From Carboxylicivirga litoralis (GTDB taxonomy: Bacteria; Bacteroidota; Bacteroidia; Bacteroidales; Marinilabiliaceae), in the NCBI RefSeq assembly GCF_025499605.1, contig NZ_JAFMVC010000004.1:186001-250000 (forward strand): a stretch of DNA of 64,000 bases, written 5' to 3'. Positions 27,601 to 36,815 of this stretch are shown one piece after another (the stretch's first letter is position 1; each line of letters opens with the position of its first letter). Below the pieces are notes generated by a model that worked only from the letters and a program-made list of their open reading frames with translations, searched no databases and was not told the DNA's origin. A program made the translations under genes and the position numbers.

Positions 27601-28813
27601 ACGTCCACGCATTGATGTGGTGATTCAAACTTCTGGTCAGCTGCGCGATTTGGCAGCTTCACGTTTAGCAGTGATAAACCGGGCCATTAGCATGGCTGCC
27701 GAAGCAGGTAAAGAAAATAATTTTGTATCGAAAGGGATTGCTGATGCTGAGAAACACCTGATTGAGAAAGGCTTTTCTCCTAAACAAGCCCGTGCTTTTG
27801 CGGCGCAACGTGTGTTTGGTGGTGTTAATGGTAATTATGGTGCCTCCATTATGGGTATGGTCGAAGCCAGTGACCGTTGGGATAGTACATCAACGGTGGC
27901 GCAAACCTACATCAATAATATGGGGGCATTCTACGGCAATGAAAAGGAATGGGGTGAATTTAACGAGGGTGTTTTTGAAGCGGCCTTGCTCAATACCGAA
28001 GCAGTGGTACAGCCGCGTCAGAGCAATACTTGGGGAGCTCTTAGCCTCGACCATGTGTACGAATTTATGGGGGGGCTGAACCTGGCCATTCATGAGGTAA
28101 CCGGTAACGATGCCGAGTCGTATTTCAATGATTTCCGCAATGCCTCCAATCCTCGTATTCAGGGATTGAAAGAAGCTATTGGCGTGGAAAGCCGTACCAC
28201 CTTGCTTAACGAGCGCTACATTAAAGAACATATGAAAGGGGGTGCTTCTTCAGCGGATGGCTTTGCTGAAACCTTCCGCAATACCTTTGGCTGGAATGTG
28301 ATGAAACCGTCGGTGGTGGAAGAGCGCCTGTGGAATGATTTGTACGATGTGTATGTTGAAGATAAGCTGAACCTGGGTGTGCATGATTTCTTCGAAAGAG
28401 AAAATCCTTATGCATTGCAGGAGATGACTGCCGTAATGCTGGAAACAGTTCGTAAAGGCATGTGGAAGGCCTCTGCCGAACAAATCAAAGCCATGAGTGA
28501 ATTGCATGCCGGGTTGGTTGAACAGCACGAAGCTGGTTGTAGTGGTTTTGTATGCGATAATGCCAAGTTGCGTTCATTTATTAGTGAGCAATTACCGGCT
28601 GAGCAACAGCAGGCTTATTCCAAAGAGATTGATACTGTTCGGGAATCTAAAAAAGAAGCCTCGGAAGAAAATATGGTGCTGAAAAAGGATGAAAAAATCA
28701 ATCCGCAAGAGCAAACAGACCTGACCATGAACTTCGATTTGAAGACCGTTGGTGGTATTGCATTGCTAGTTATTATTCTCATTATCTTTTTTATTCGACG
28801 ACGAAGGAAGTAA
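24629..28813 (+). CDS. hmuS: CobN-like haem-operon chelatase HmuS, membrane-tethered
   Basis: A 1394-residue member of the CobN/ChlH magnesium/cobalt chelatase large-subunit family. The family core is seen in MHFGTHGSLEFTPGKQ (about residue 549) and in NVGEGMIAKRRSYAS, GVNGNYGASI and NTWGALSLDHVYEFMGGL. It differs from cytosolic CobN in having an N-terminal signal anchor (about 5-23) and a C-terminal membrane segment (about 1370-1389) followed by RRRRK; the positive-inside rule puts the large body in the periplasm. A His-rich linker (about 791-826) repeats HPHGVKK. In the hmu operon of P. gingivalis the equivalent is HmuS; a role in removing iron from haem has been proposed. No CobS/CobT ATPase subunits are encoded nearby. 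Confidence 0.87.
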   Translation: MNKKYLIALLLAIVVIGISYTAWSKWLAPTKVALINYPEFMATKIARSVDNYFIDVDIYEDENEVKKLEQYDMMLIFGMGLKLTTEQEAYIKRVGEKGTGIYLQSSTTKGLELTNLEDSVKTTVKDYLDNGGNKNYANVLCYIRTEVAQKPYFVQMPDAPLEVSSDVLFHIDEDVAYEKVADFETYAQENGFHKEGQKKVIFFTSIPGPFIANRDHLNSLIEEMQGRGVNLYPVSGFRGRLNYLKEIKPDLIIYMPHGRLSMGGSAKKIAVWLKQQNVPVLCPITVHQREDDWLKDRQGMVGGLLSQSVTMPEFDGGIVPYACIAQEEDDKGFLIFKAIPNRMKKFGQMVSNYLKLQVMSNEDKKLAIVYFKGPGKNALTAANMEVLPSLHNMLLHLKKEGYDLGNLPSDYPSFENEIMTKGPVLGPYAEGAFDKYLATGEPELIAVDDYNQWAAKVLPEELMQDVVERYGKAPGSYMDVYQDGKEYIAVARVKFGNVVLLPQQMPGLGDNTFELVHGAKVAPPHTYIAPYLWIQKGFKADAVMHFGTHGSLEFTPGKQIALSDYDWTDPLIGTAPHSYVYTISNVGEGMIAKRRSYASTQTYLTPPFIKANAMQKMQILSNKLNQYTQAKGALKTEYALSVKDIIVEKGMHKELDLDSLPGQAYTEEEMIRIQNFVEELSHEKITGGLYTMGVPYSAEKLDETILMMHNDELAYHLAEVDVLAGRVTREQLRDRQWVRSNYITPSEAYVKQVLKTGQTNAMYKQLIAKADLKRAMAWQKLQNEANTKASAHGGGHPHGVKKEASHPHGVKKDGKKAEKPKVDGNSGASQKKEVGDPKEKAFAMAVFNVEATLKSILSKKDELANSSQMEFAGIVNALNGRFTSPTPGGDPVANPETVPTGRNLFSVNTESTPTKEAWNVAKKLGDDLLADYRKKHGAYPQKVSFTLWSSAFIESEGTTIAQILYLLGVEPVWTPRGKVNDIRLMDEEELGRPRIDVVIQTSGQLRDLAASRLAVINRAISMAAEAGKENNFVSKGIADAEKHLIEKGFSPKQARAFAAQRVFGGVNGNYGASIMGMVEASDRWDSTSTVAQTYINNMGAFYGNEKEWGEFNEGVFEAALLNTEAVVQPRQSNTWGALSLDHVYEFMGGLNLAIHEVTGNDAESYFNDFRNASNPRIQGLKEAIGVESRTTLLNERYIKEHMKGGASSADGFAETFRNTFGWNVMKPSVVEERLWNDLYDVYVEDKLNLGVHDFFERENPYALQEMTAVMLETVRKGMWKASAEQIKAMSELHAGLVEQHEAGCSGFVCDNAKLRSFISEQLPAEQQQAYSKEIDTVRESKKEASEENMVLKKDEKINPQEQTDLTMNFDLKTVGGIALLVIILIIFFIRRRRK

Positions 28814-28817
28814 AGTA

Positions 28818-28857
28818 TAGTGCACGGTGAACTGTTCACCGTGAGCCGTGCACTATT
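28818..28857 (+). promoter_or_regulatory. Intercistronic double hairpin between hmuS and hmuT
   Basis: CACGGTGAA-CTG-TTCACCGTG forms a perfect 9-bp hairpin; an alternative outer stem pairs AGTGCACGG with CCGTGCACT. The two share the CACGG segment, so they are mutually exclusive. It starts about 6 bases after the hmuS stop and is followed by ATTACTTT. Confidence 0.6.
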
Positions 28858-28918
28858 ACTTTAAAATAGATATAATCAAGCTGCCTGGCTCTTAGTTATC
28901 AGCTATCAACAAAATAAA

Positions 28919-29620
28919 ATGCAAACAATTGTTATAACACTATTCATATTAGCCATTGTCTCATTTGCCATACAGTTGCAACTATTTCGAAACCGTTGGT
29001 TGCTTTGGGGATGGCTGTTTGTCGTGGCGCTCTTTGTTTATTTTATGCATCATCTGGCCATCGACCAGAGTTATAAAACATTTAGAGCTACCCTTACCAA
29101 TTCGAGTGTGATGATGGATTTCACAGTGTTGCAGGTGATTGAGGCAGTTGGCGGCCTATTAGTCAGTATATTTTTGATTCGTGCGCATTACAATGAACCG
29201 GTCAAAAAGTTTTTTAGATATTCCATTTATTTACCGGGCATTATCATCTTTCCTGCGTTGTTTTACCTGGAAAGTATTTTCTTTCTGCAGGTGCATGGTA
29301 TAGACTTTAAATCTGTTGCCTTGATTGTTGCTATCATCGCTATGGTTGTGCTATACATACTGGGGTGGGGATTTAAAGCCCTGATACCAGAGTTTGACCT
29401 GCAGCTGGAGATGAAATTTATTGTACACCTTTTGCAGTTAATAGGAGGTATCATCCTTTCGGTAGTCATGTTGCGTTTACCGATTCATTCGGCTGGTCAG
29501 GAGTTATCAGCACTGCCAATGTTAGTGCTTCTGTTTGTTGCATTGGGTGGTATAATTTCAGGCTTATTCTGGTATCGAATCAAACTAAAACGTTTTGCAA
29601 AAAGGCAGGTTGCTAAATGA
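28919..29620 (+). CDS. hmuT: Membrane protein of the hmu operon, HmuT-like
   Basis: A 233-residue inner-membrane protein with about six to seven hydrophobic segments, the first at the extreme N-terminus (IVITLFILAIVSFAIQL). It ends with the basic tail RIKLKRFAKRQVAK. Placement between hmuS and the TolQ-like hmuU matches the hmuT position in P. gingivalis. There are a few membrane-embedded His residues (FMHHLAID), but no known haem-binding motif. The name rests on position. Confidence 0.6.
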   Translation: MQTIVITLFILAIVSFAIQLQLFRNRWLLWGWLFVVALFVYFMHHLAIDQSYKTFRATLTNSSVMMDFTVLQVIEAVGGLLVSIFLIRAHYNEPVKKFFRYSIYLPGIIIFPALFYLESIFFLQVHGIDFKSVALIVAIIAMVVLYILGWGFKALIPEFDLQLEMKFIVHLLQLIGGIILSVVMLRLPIHSAGQELSALPMLVLLFVALGGIISGLFWYRIKLKRFAKRQVAK

Positions 29621-29660
29621 TAGGATCAAATCATGCATTTATAATGAATTATTAATAAAC

Positions 29661-29697
29661 GACAGAACCTTGGGTTTATACTTTAGTTTTCTGTCTT
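29661..29697 (+). promoter_or_regulatory. Intercistronic hairpin between hmuT and hmuU
   Basis: 7-bp stem GACAGAA (29661-29667) / TTCTGTC (29689-29695) followed by TTTC, 16 bases before the hmuU start. It resembles a weak terminator and may reduce read-through into hmuU. Confidence 0.5.
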
Positions 29698-29710
29698 TCA
29701 AAATGAACAA

Positions 29711-30307
29711 ATGGACGAAATAACAAAAGTTTTATATTGGATTTCAACCGGATTATTGGTGCCGGTTATTGTGCTCTTATTGCTGTTTTTTGGGCGTGCC
29801 TTAATATTGATTGGTACGTTTTATAGCATGTATATTCAGAAACTGAAGTTTAATAAACAAATGCGTTCGGTTTTTGATGAACTCACTCATAACAATGTTA
29901 GGTCTGAACTTGAAAATGTACCCGTCTCCGATAAGTTGATCAGCTCAATTTATATAAAGAAGCTATTAAAAAGCTTGCCGGATGAGGTGTATTACGATAA
30001 AGCATTGAATGATTTCGAAATCATGTGCCAAAAGGATTTAGCTGGCGCACAAACTTTGGCCAAGCTAGGCCCCATACTAGGCCTGATGGGTACGCTCATT
30101 CCGATGGGGCCGGCACTGGTTGGTCTGGCCTCGGGTGATATCGCTTCAATGGCCAGTAACATGCAGGTGGCCTTTGCTACAACGGTTATAGGTTTGCTGA
30201 TTGGAGCTGTTGGATTTATTGTCCTTCAGATTAAGCGTCGCTGGTTTGCTGCCGATATTAATAATCTGGAATTTGTGGTGGAGCTGTTGAAGAAGAGTAG
30301 TAAGTAG
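29711..30307 (+). CDS. hmuU: MotA/TolQ/ExbB-type proton channel protein HmuU
   Basis: A 198-residue protein with an N-terminal membrane helix (GLLVPVIVLLLLFFGRALIL), a cytoplasmic loop of about 80 residues and two closely spaced C-terminal helices in the pattern LGPILGLMGTLIPMGPALVGL and FATTVIGLLIGAVGFIVL, the hallmark of MotA/TolQ/ExbB channels. With HmuV (DUF2149) it should form a proton-driven motor, like ExbB-ExbD, that energises HmuS or haem transfer. The gene lies 90 bases after hmuT. Confidence 0.82.
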   Translation: MDEITKVLYWISTGLLVPVIVLLLLFFGRALILIGTFYSMYIQKLKFNKQMRSVFDELTHNNVRSELENVPVSDKLISSIYIKKLLKSLPDEVYYDKALNDFEIMCQKDLAGAQTLAKLGPILGLMGTLIPMGPALVGLASGDIASMASNMQVAFATTVIGLLIGAVGFIVLQIKRRWFAADINNLEFVVELLKKSSK

Positions 30308-30518
30308 TTAGAAGACAGAAGGAAGAGGTGAGAAGAGAGAGAAAAGGGAAGAGTTGGGGGTAATTGTTAAGCTGTTATAGCAAATTCTCGACTGCGGACT
30401 AAAAAAAAGTTAGCTACTAACTATTTGCCTATAATTTCCAGTTTATAATATTATATACCAAGCTGAAAATAGCTAAGCGCCATTAGCTGGTAGCTATTAG
30501 CATTTAAAGAATAAAAAC
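30308..30518. other. Gap between hmuU and hmuV with a polypurine tract
   Basis: Directly after hmuU, 30308-30355 is almost entirely A and G (blocks such as GAAGGAAGAGG and GAAGAGAGAGAAAAGGGAAG). The rest is AT-rich with imperfectly repeated TTAGCT/TAGCTA words around 30410-30500. No gene is seen. Confidence 0.6.
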
Positions 30519-30845
30519 ATGCGTCGTTCAAAACGTTTTTTACAAGAAGAAGATATTGACCCAATGGCCACTGTTTCCAACCTGTTTGATGTGGCCATGG
30601 TATTTGCCCTGGCACTGATGGTGGCTTTGGTGGCTCGTTACAAGATGACAGAGATGTTTTCCAAAGAAGATTTTACTATGGTGAAAAATCCCGGACAGGA
30701 AAACATGGAAATCATTACCAAAAAAGGAGAGAAGATTGATACCTACAAGGCTTCAGATGAATCCAGTTCGTCCGGCAATAAAGGAAAGCGTGTTGGGGTA
30801 GCTTATCAACTCGATAATGGTGAGATTATTTACATGCCTGAATAG
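30519..30845 (+). CDS. hmuV: DUF2149 protein HmuV, ExbD-like partner
   Basis: A 108-residue protein with one membrane helix (about 25-39, VAMVFALALMVALVA) preceded by D24 at the membrane edge (NLFDVAMVF). This matches the single-helix ExbD/TolR architecture with its proton-carrying Asp. The rest is a small periplasmic domain ending in YQLDNGEIIYMPE. DUF2149 proteins accompany TolQ-like proteins in hmu and related chelatase operons. It ends the operon; a terminator follows at 30888. Confidence 0.75.
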   Translation: MRRSKRFLQEEDIDPMATVSNLFDVAMVFALALMVALVARYKMTEMFSKEDFTMVKNPGQENMEIITKKGEKIDTYKASDESSSSGNKGKRVGVAYQLDNGEIIYMPE

Positions 30846-30887
30846 TCTGATACTTATATAGTATAGACCAGGAATACTTTATTGATA

Positions 30888-30923
30888 AAGCCAGGAAAAC
30901 ATTGTTGTTTCTCTTGGCTTTTT
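30888..30923 (+). terminator. Terminator of the hmu operon
   Basis: Stem AAGCCA (30888-30893) / TGGCTT (30915-30920), extended inside by GGAAAAC/GTTTC pairing, followed by TTTT. It lies 43 bases after the hmuV stop. Confidence 0.7.
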
Positions 30924-31066
30924 GGCTTAAAAAATGGCTATTCGTTTTTGATACATTGCTTTTGTTTCTCCTTGCCACATTGGTAGTGAAAAAGAAAGCG
31001 TCTCGCCGTTCAAAAACCATTGTTTTTGTTGACTTCAAAAATACCATTGCGTAACTTTAGTTGTTT

Positions 31067-31091
31067 CTAAATGAGAACAGTTCTTATTTAG
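31067..31091. promoter_or_regulatory. Putative PerR/Fur-type operator upstream of katG
   Basis: A 25-bp inverted repeat: CTAAATGAGAAC (31067-31078), one central A, GTTCTTATTTAG (31080-31091), 11 of 12 pairs matching. The core TGAGAAC-A-GTTCTTA is a 7-1-7 arrangement like Fur-family boxes. It is 59 bases before the katG start, and a perR-like gene lies downstream, so repression of katG by PerR is likely. Confidence 0.65.
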
Positions 31092-31140
31092 TGATAATTT
31101 AATATTGACATCTCTAAAATGTTAATTATATAACCAATAA

Positions 31141-33333
<2,193 letters not shown>

Positions 33334-33354
33334 CTCAATAATAATCATTAAAAG

Positions 33355-33508
33355 GAGGGTGTCCAAAAAACATTACTATTTCTCGCAAAGTGCGCAAAGT
33401 AAGAAAATTACAAAGAGCGCAAAGTTCTGAATAGTACTATTCTAGATTTTTCGTCCTTTGCGAAATCCTTTGCGTTTTTAGCGTGAAACTTTATTTTTGG
33501 CCACCCTC
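33355..33508. repeat. MITE-like element A
   Basis: A 154-bp non-coding segment bounded by inverted repeats GAGGGTGTCCAAAAA (33355-33369) and TTTTTGGCCACCCTC (33494-33508), 14 of 15 matching. The inside has repeated GCGCAAAG / CTTTGCG words of opposite orientation, so it can fold into a long hairpin. The terminal sequence matches element B at 55563-55688. It sits between katG and perR. No transposase is encoded; no clear target duplication was seen. Confidence 0.65.
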
Positions 33509-33536
33509 TTTTACTCTGTTTTAATGAATGCTTTAG

Positions 33537-33962
33537 ATGGAACATACGATAGATGAAATTAGAAATAAATTATCGGATAAAAGTCTGAAAGTAACTCCGC
33601 AAAGGATAGCAATATTGGATGCAATCTATAAAATAGGAGGTCACCCTACAGCAGATAATATTATTGAATATATTCGTAAGAGTAATCCAAATATTGCTTC
33701 TGGAACAGTATATAAAGTTCTTGATACCTTCATCGAAAAAAAGATTATTAAGCGGGTTACAACCGACAGAGACGTGATGCGCTATGATGGTATAATGGAC
33801 AAACACCACCACTTATATTGCAGTGAGTGTGATATAATTGAGGATTTTGTTGATGAAGAACTGGATTTACTGCTAAATAACTATTTTAAGAATAAGCAAA
33901 TTAAAGGATTTAATATCAGGGAGTTTGTAGTGCAAATAAAAGGCACATTTGACAAGTGCTGA
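33537..33962 (+). CDS. perR: PerR-type peroxide regulator (Fur family)
   Basis: A 141-residue Fur-family repressor with an N-terminal winged helix (about 10-80; TPQRIAILDAI, ASGTVYKVLDTF). The five regulatory metal ligands of Bacillus subtilis PerR are all matched: H36, D84, H90, H92 and D103; the Asp at 103 is the PerR-type residue. Of the four structural-zinc cysteines, C95, C98 and C141 are present, but the first Cys of the second CxxC is F138 (GTFDKC), one base change from Cys. It lies between katG and bacterioferritin, both typical PerR targets. Confidence 0.87.
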   Translation: MEHTIDEIRNKLSDKSLKVTPQRIAILDAIYKIGGHPTADNIIEYIRKSNPNIASGTVYKVLDTFIEKKIIKRVTTDRDVMRYDGIMDKHHHLYCSECDIIEDFVDEELDLLLNNYFKNKQIKGFNIREFVVQIKGTFDKC

Positions 33963-33985
33963 ATTAATTTATAAATCAAGATAAT

Positions 33986-34492
33986 ATGAACAAGGAAAAA
34001 AGTATTGAATTATTAAACAAAGCAATTGGAGATGAATTGGCCGCTGTGCATCAGTATATGTACTTCCACTTTCAATGTGACGACCAAGGTTATGATTTGT
34101 TAGCAGGATTATTTAAAAAGACTGCTATTGATGAAATGATTCATATTGAACAACTAGCTGAACGTATTTTGTTTTTAAAGGGTGAGGTTGAAATGGAAGC
34201 CGCTCAGAAAGTTCAGAAAATACATGAAGTAAAAGATATGTTGGCAATGGCAGTTGAAATGGAAGAAGGCAGTGCCACAGACTATAATTTATGGGCTAAT
34301 GAATGTTCTGCTAATGCTGATTCTGTTTCTAAAAAGCTATTTGAAGCTTTAGTTGAAGATGAAGAACGCCATGGAGACCAGTACGATGTAGAAATGGAAA
34401 ATCTGAAGAGATTTGGCGATAATTATCTAGCGCTTCAATCGATTGAAAGAAGTAAGAATATTGGTAGTGGAGGACATCCTGGAGGCATGTGA
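33986..34492 (+). CDS. bfr: Bacterioferritin
   Basis: A 168-residue four-helix ferritin. Ferroxidase ligands E17, E50, H53, E91 or a neighbouring Glu, E127 and H129 are present (DEMIHIEQ, EDEERHGDQ). M51 matches the haem-ligating Met of Escherichia coli Bfr, so the typical haem-bridged dimer is possible. The C-terminal tail ends in GSGGHPGGM, an added His/Gly extension. It starts 24 bases after perR, so the two are probably one transcript. It stores iron and consumes peroxide, in line with its katG/perR/hmu surroundings. Confidence 0.9.
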   Translation: MNKEKSIELLNKAIGDELAAVHQYMYFHFQCDDQGYDLLAGLFKKTAIDEMIHIEQLAERILFLKGEVEMEAAQKVQKIHEVKDMLAMAVEMEEGSATDYNLWANECSANADSVSKKLFEALVEDEERHGDQYDVEMENLKRFGDNYLALQSIERSKNIGSGGHPGGM

Positions 34493-34523
34493 TAAATCAG
34501 ATTTACTCGCATTATTTTAATAC

Positions 34524-34561
34524 ACCAACAGCCGTTAATAGAAGCGGTTGTTGGTTTTTTT
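34524..34561 (+). terminator. Terminator of the perR-bfr transcript
   Basis: 11-bp stem ACCAACAGCCG (34524-34534) / CGGTTGTTGGT (34545-34555) with one G-U pair, followed by a run of T to 34561. Confidence 0.8.
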
Positions 34562-34878
34562 ATGAGGTTTGCGATAATGCTCCAATATATTATTGGCATC
34601 ATTTCCCTTGCCAATGGCACTACATTTATATCAGCCAGTTACTCGTACAAAAAATAGCATAGAAAAAATCGTCGTAACATAAGTTTTAGCTCCTTTACCT
34701 ATTTTAAACCAATGCCTCTCAAACATTAGGAGCTGCCGCATAACCAACAATATCCTACCCCAAAAGCCCGAATAGGTTTTTTCCATGTTTCAGATTTAAA
34801 AGGATGAGCTGCTGTAATTCGATGAACTGATTTTATTAGCATCTCAGGTAACAACTTTTAGGTTATTCGCTATTTCTC
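34562..34878. other. Intergenic region upstream of the DUF6377 regulator
   Basis: About 320 bases without a gene. It contains an inverted repeat AGCTCCT (34688-34694) / AGGAGCT (34728-34734). Nothing else recognisable. Confidence 0.5.
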
Positions 34879-34886
34879 TATATTTG
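34879..34886 (+). promoter_or_regulatory. Promoter -7 element of the DUF6377 gene
   Basis: TATATTTG matches TAnnTTTG and lies 17 bases before the ATG at 34904. The -33 TTG is only weakly represented (CTTTTA near 34855-34860), so the promoter may need an activator. Confidence 0.5.
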
Positions 34887-34903
34887 GGTAATTAAAATAT
34901 ACC

Positions 34904-36550
34904 ATGCGCTATCTACTCCTTTTTTGCTTTTCTATTGTTTGTTGGTCTGCACAGTCATCCGAATTGGATTCTCTAATGAATGAGTTGGAAACAACCATGC
35001 AAAACCGAGGTGCTTATGACGCCATGCGCATCCGTCGGATAGAGGATTTAAAAAGTAGGGTGGTTAAGAAGAATACGACAGCAGAACAGCGTTATTACTT
35101 ATTAAATGAATTGATAGAAGAATACGAACCTTTTAATTTTGATTCAACTCAACATTATCTGCATATAAATCATCAACTAGCTCAATCGACAGGCAGCAAA
35201 GAATATAGTAATGCAACAACGCTCAAAATTGCTCAAATATTGGCAAGCTCGGGGCGTTACTTTGAAGCGATTGAATACCTCAATAAAGTAAGAGCCAATG
35301 AGCTGGAACAACGGCTGCAGATCGCGTACTTTAAAGACTACATAAAGGTATATACCGATTTGGGCATTTATAGTCCCATACCCAATAAACTGCAAAACTA
35401 TTGGAGCATTGCCAATACCTATACCGATTCATTAAGGCTTTTGTTAGAGAAAGGAAGCGAGGATTATTTGGCGTTAGAAGAAAAGAAGTATCGTGATAAC
35501 TGGTTATTCAGAGAATGCGAGGAGATTAATAATAAGCGATTAGCATTGACCCAACCTGGCACCAGGCAATATTCGCAGGTGACCTTTGAACGCTCCTTGC
35601 TTTATGAAATGGAAGGAAATACAGAGGCACGTAAGAAATACCTAATTTTATCAGCCATTTCTGATATTGAATCGGCTGTAAAGGACAATGCTTCATTAAC
35701 AACATTAGCAATCTTGTTGCATAAAGAAGGAGATATAAACCGCGCCTATCGCTTTATTAAATTTGCGTACGAAGATGCATCTTTTTATAACTCGAGACTG
35801 CGCTTTACACTTATATCAAATATTCTACCGGTTATCAATGAGGCCTACCAAATGAGGGCTGAAAAACAGAAAAAGAAGTTACGCTCTTTTCTATTTATTA
35901 TTAGTTGCCTGTCAGGTTTTTTACTTATCGCCATATATTTCATATACAGACAACTAAAGACGCTTAACCGGGCTCAGTCCGAATTGGTTAATGCTAACGA
36001 TCAACTGAAGAGCTTAAATAACAGCCTTAAAGAGAAAAACCAGACGCTTAATGTTCTAAACGAGGAGTTGTCCGAATCGAACCTTGTGAAGGAACATTAT
36101 ATTGCCAATTTCCTAAGTATCTGTTCTAACTACATCGATAAACTAGATGCTTTGAATAAGGGCATCGGTAAGCAAATAAATGCGGGCAAGGTTGAGGACT
36201 TATTCAAACAAAGTAAGTCGCGCAAGCTTATGGATCAGGAAGTTAAGGAGTTTTATCACAATTTCGATGAGATATTCCTGCATATCTATCCCCATTTTGT
36301 TGAAGAGGTAAATGCCTTATTAGAAGAAAATGAGCAGATTACCCTTAAAAGTAACGAATCGTTGAATACTGAACTTCGTGTATTTGCCCTTATCCGCCTG
36401 GGTATTAACGACAGCTCGCGAATTGCAAAACTCTTGCGCTACTCGGTCAACACTATCTATAATTATAGGGTGAAAATTAAAAATAAAGCCAAAGGCAATC
36501 GCGATGAATTTGAGCAGAACATTATGAAAATTGATGCGGTCAAATCATAA
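34904..36550 (+). CDS. DUF6377 membrane-bound transcriptional regulator
   Basis: A 548-residue protein: signal peptide (about 1-17), a helical TPR-like periplasmic domain (about 20-320), a membrane helix (SFLFIISCLSGFLLIAIYFI, about 327-346), a coiled coil (about 350-400) and a C-terminal helix-turn-helix resembling LuxR (LIRLGINDSSRIAKLLRYSV, about 495-530). I recognise this as the DUF6377 layout. It is encoded directly before a susC-susD locus, like other PUL regulators, so it probably senses a glycan fragment in the periplasm and switches on the PUL by binding DNA while membrane-attached. Confidence 0.82.
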   Translation: MRYLLLFCFSIVCWSAQSSELDSLMNELETTMQNRGAYDAMRIRRIEDLKSRVVKKNTTAEQRYYLLNELIEEYEPFNFDSTQHYLHINHQLAQSTGSKEYSNATTLKIAQILASSGRYFEAIEYLNKVRANELEQRLQIAYFKDYIKVYTDLGIYSPIPNKLQNYWSIANTYTDSLRLLLEKGSEDYLALEEKKYRDNWLFRECEEINNKRLALTQPGTRQYSQVTFERSLLYEMEGNTEARKKYLILSAISDIESAVKDNASLTTLAILLHKEGDINRAYRFIKFAYEDASFYNSRLRFTLISNILPVINEAYQMRAEKQKKKLRSFLFIISCLSGFLLIAIYFIYRQLKTLNRAQSELVNANDQLKSLNNSLKEKNQTLNVLNEELSESNLVKEHYIANFLSICSNYIDKLDALNKGIGKQINAGKVEDLFKQSKSRKLMDQEVKEFYHNFDEIFLHIYPHFVEEVNALLEENEQITLKSNESLNTELRVFALIRLGINDSSRIAKLLRYSVNTIYNYRVKIKNKAKGNRDEFEQNIMKIDAVKS

Positions 36551-36571
36551 ATTATAGCCTTCAGTATTTAC

Positions 36572-36625
36572 TAAAAAGTGGAAGAATTAGCCTATCTGTC
36601 AATCCAAAAACATCCACTTTTTTTA
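36572..36625 (+). terminator. Hairpin terminator after the DUF6377 gene
   Basis: TAAAAAGTGGA (36572-36582) pairs with TCCACTTTTTTTA (36613-36625), the second arm supplying the T run. The word TCCACTTTTTTA occurs again at 36694-36705. Confidence 0.55.
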
Positions 36626-36815
36626 GGAATTTCATAAGTGTTATTGCATTTATTGTTAGTGTCATAGGCTTTTTTATTGTCTAATTTAATCCACTTTTTT
36701 ACTACCCGCTTTCGCTTTTCATTTTTCAAACTTGTCTTTTTATGACGCGAAAAATTTCCGGCCACCTCCCCAGGAAAGTCGGAATTAATTCAAGTTATAA
36801 CAAAAAACAAGTTTA

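Noticed and set aside
24629-28813. Annotation of the large CobN-like protein as cobaltochelatase CobN for cobalamin synthesis
   Set aside because: It has membrane anchors at both ends, no CobS/CobT genes nearby, and lies in an HmuR/HmuY/TolQ-like operon, so HmuS is the better call.
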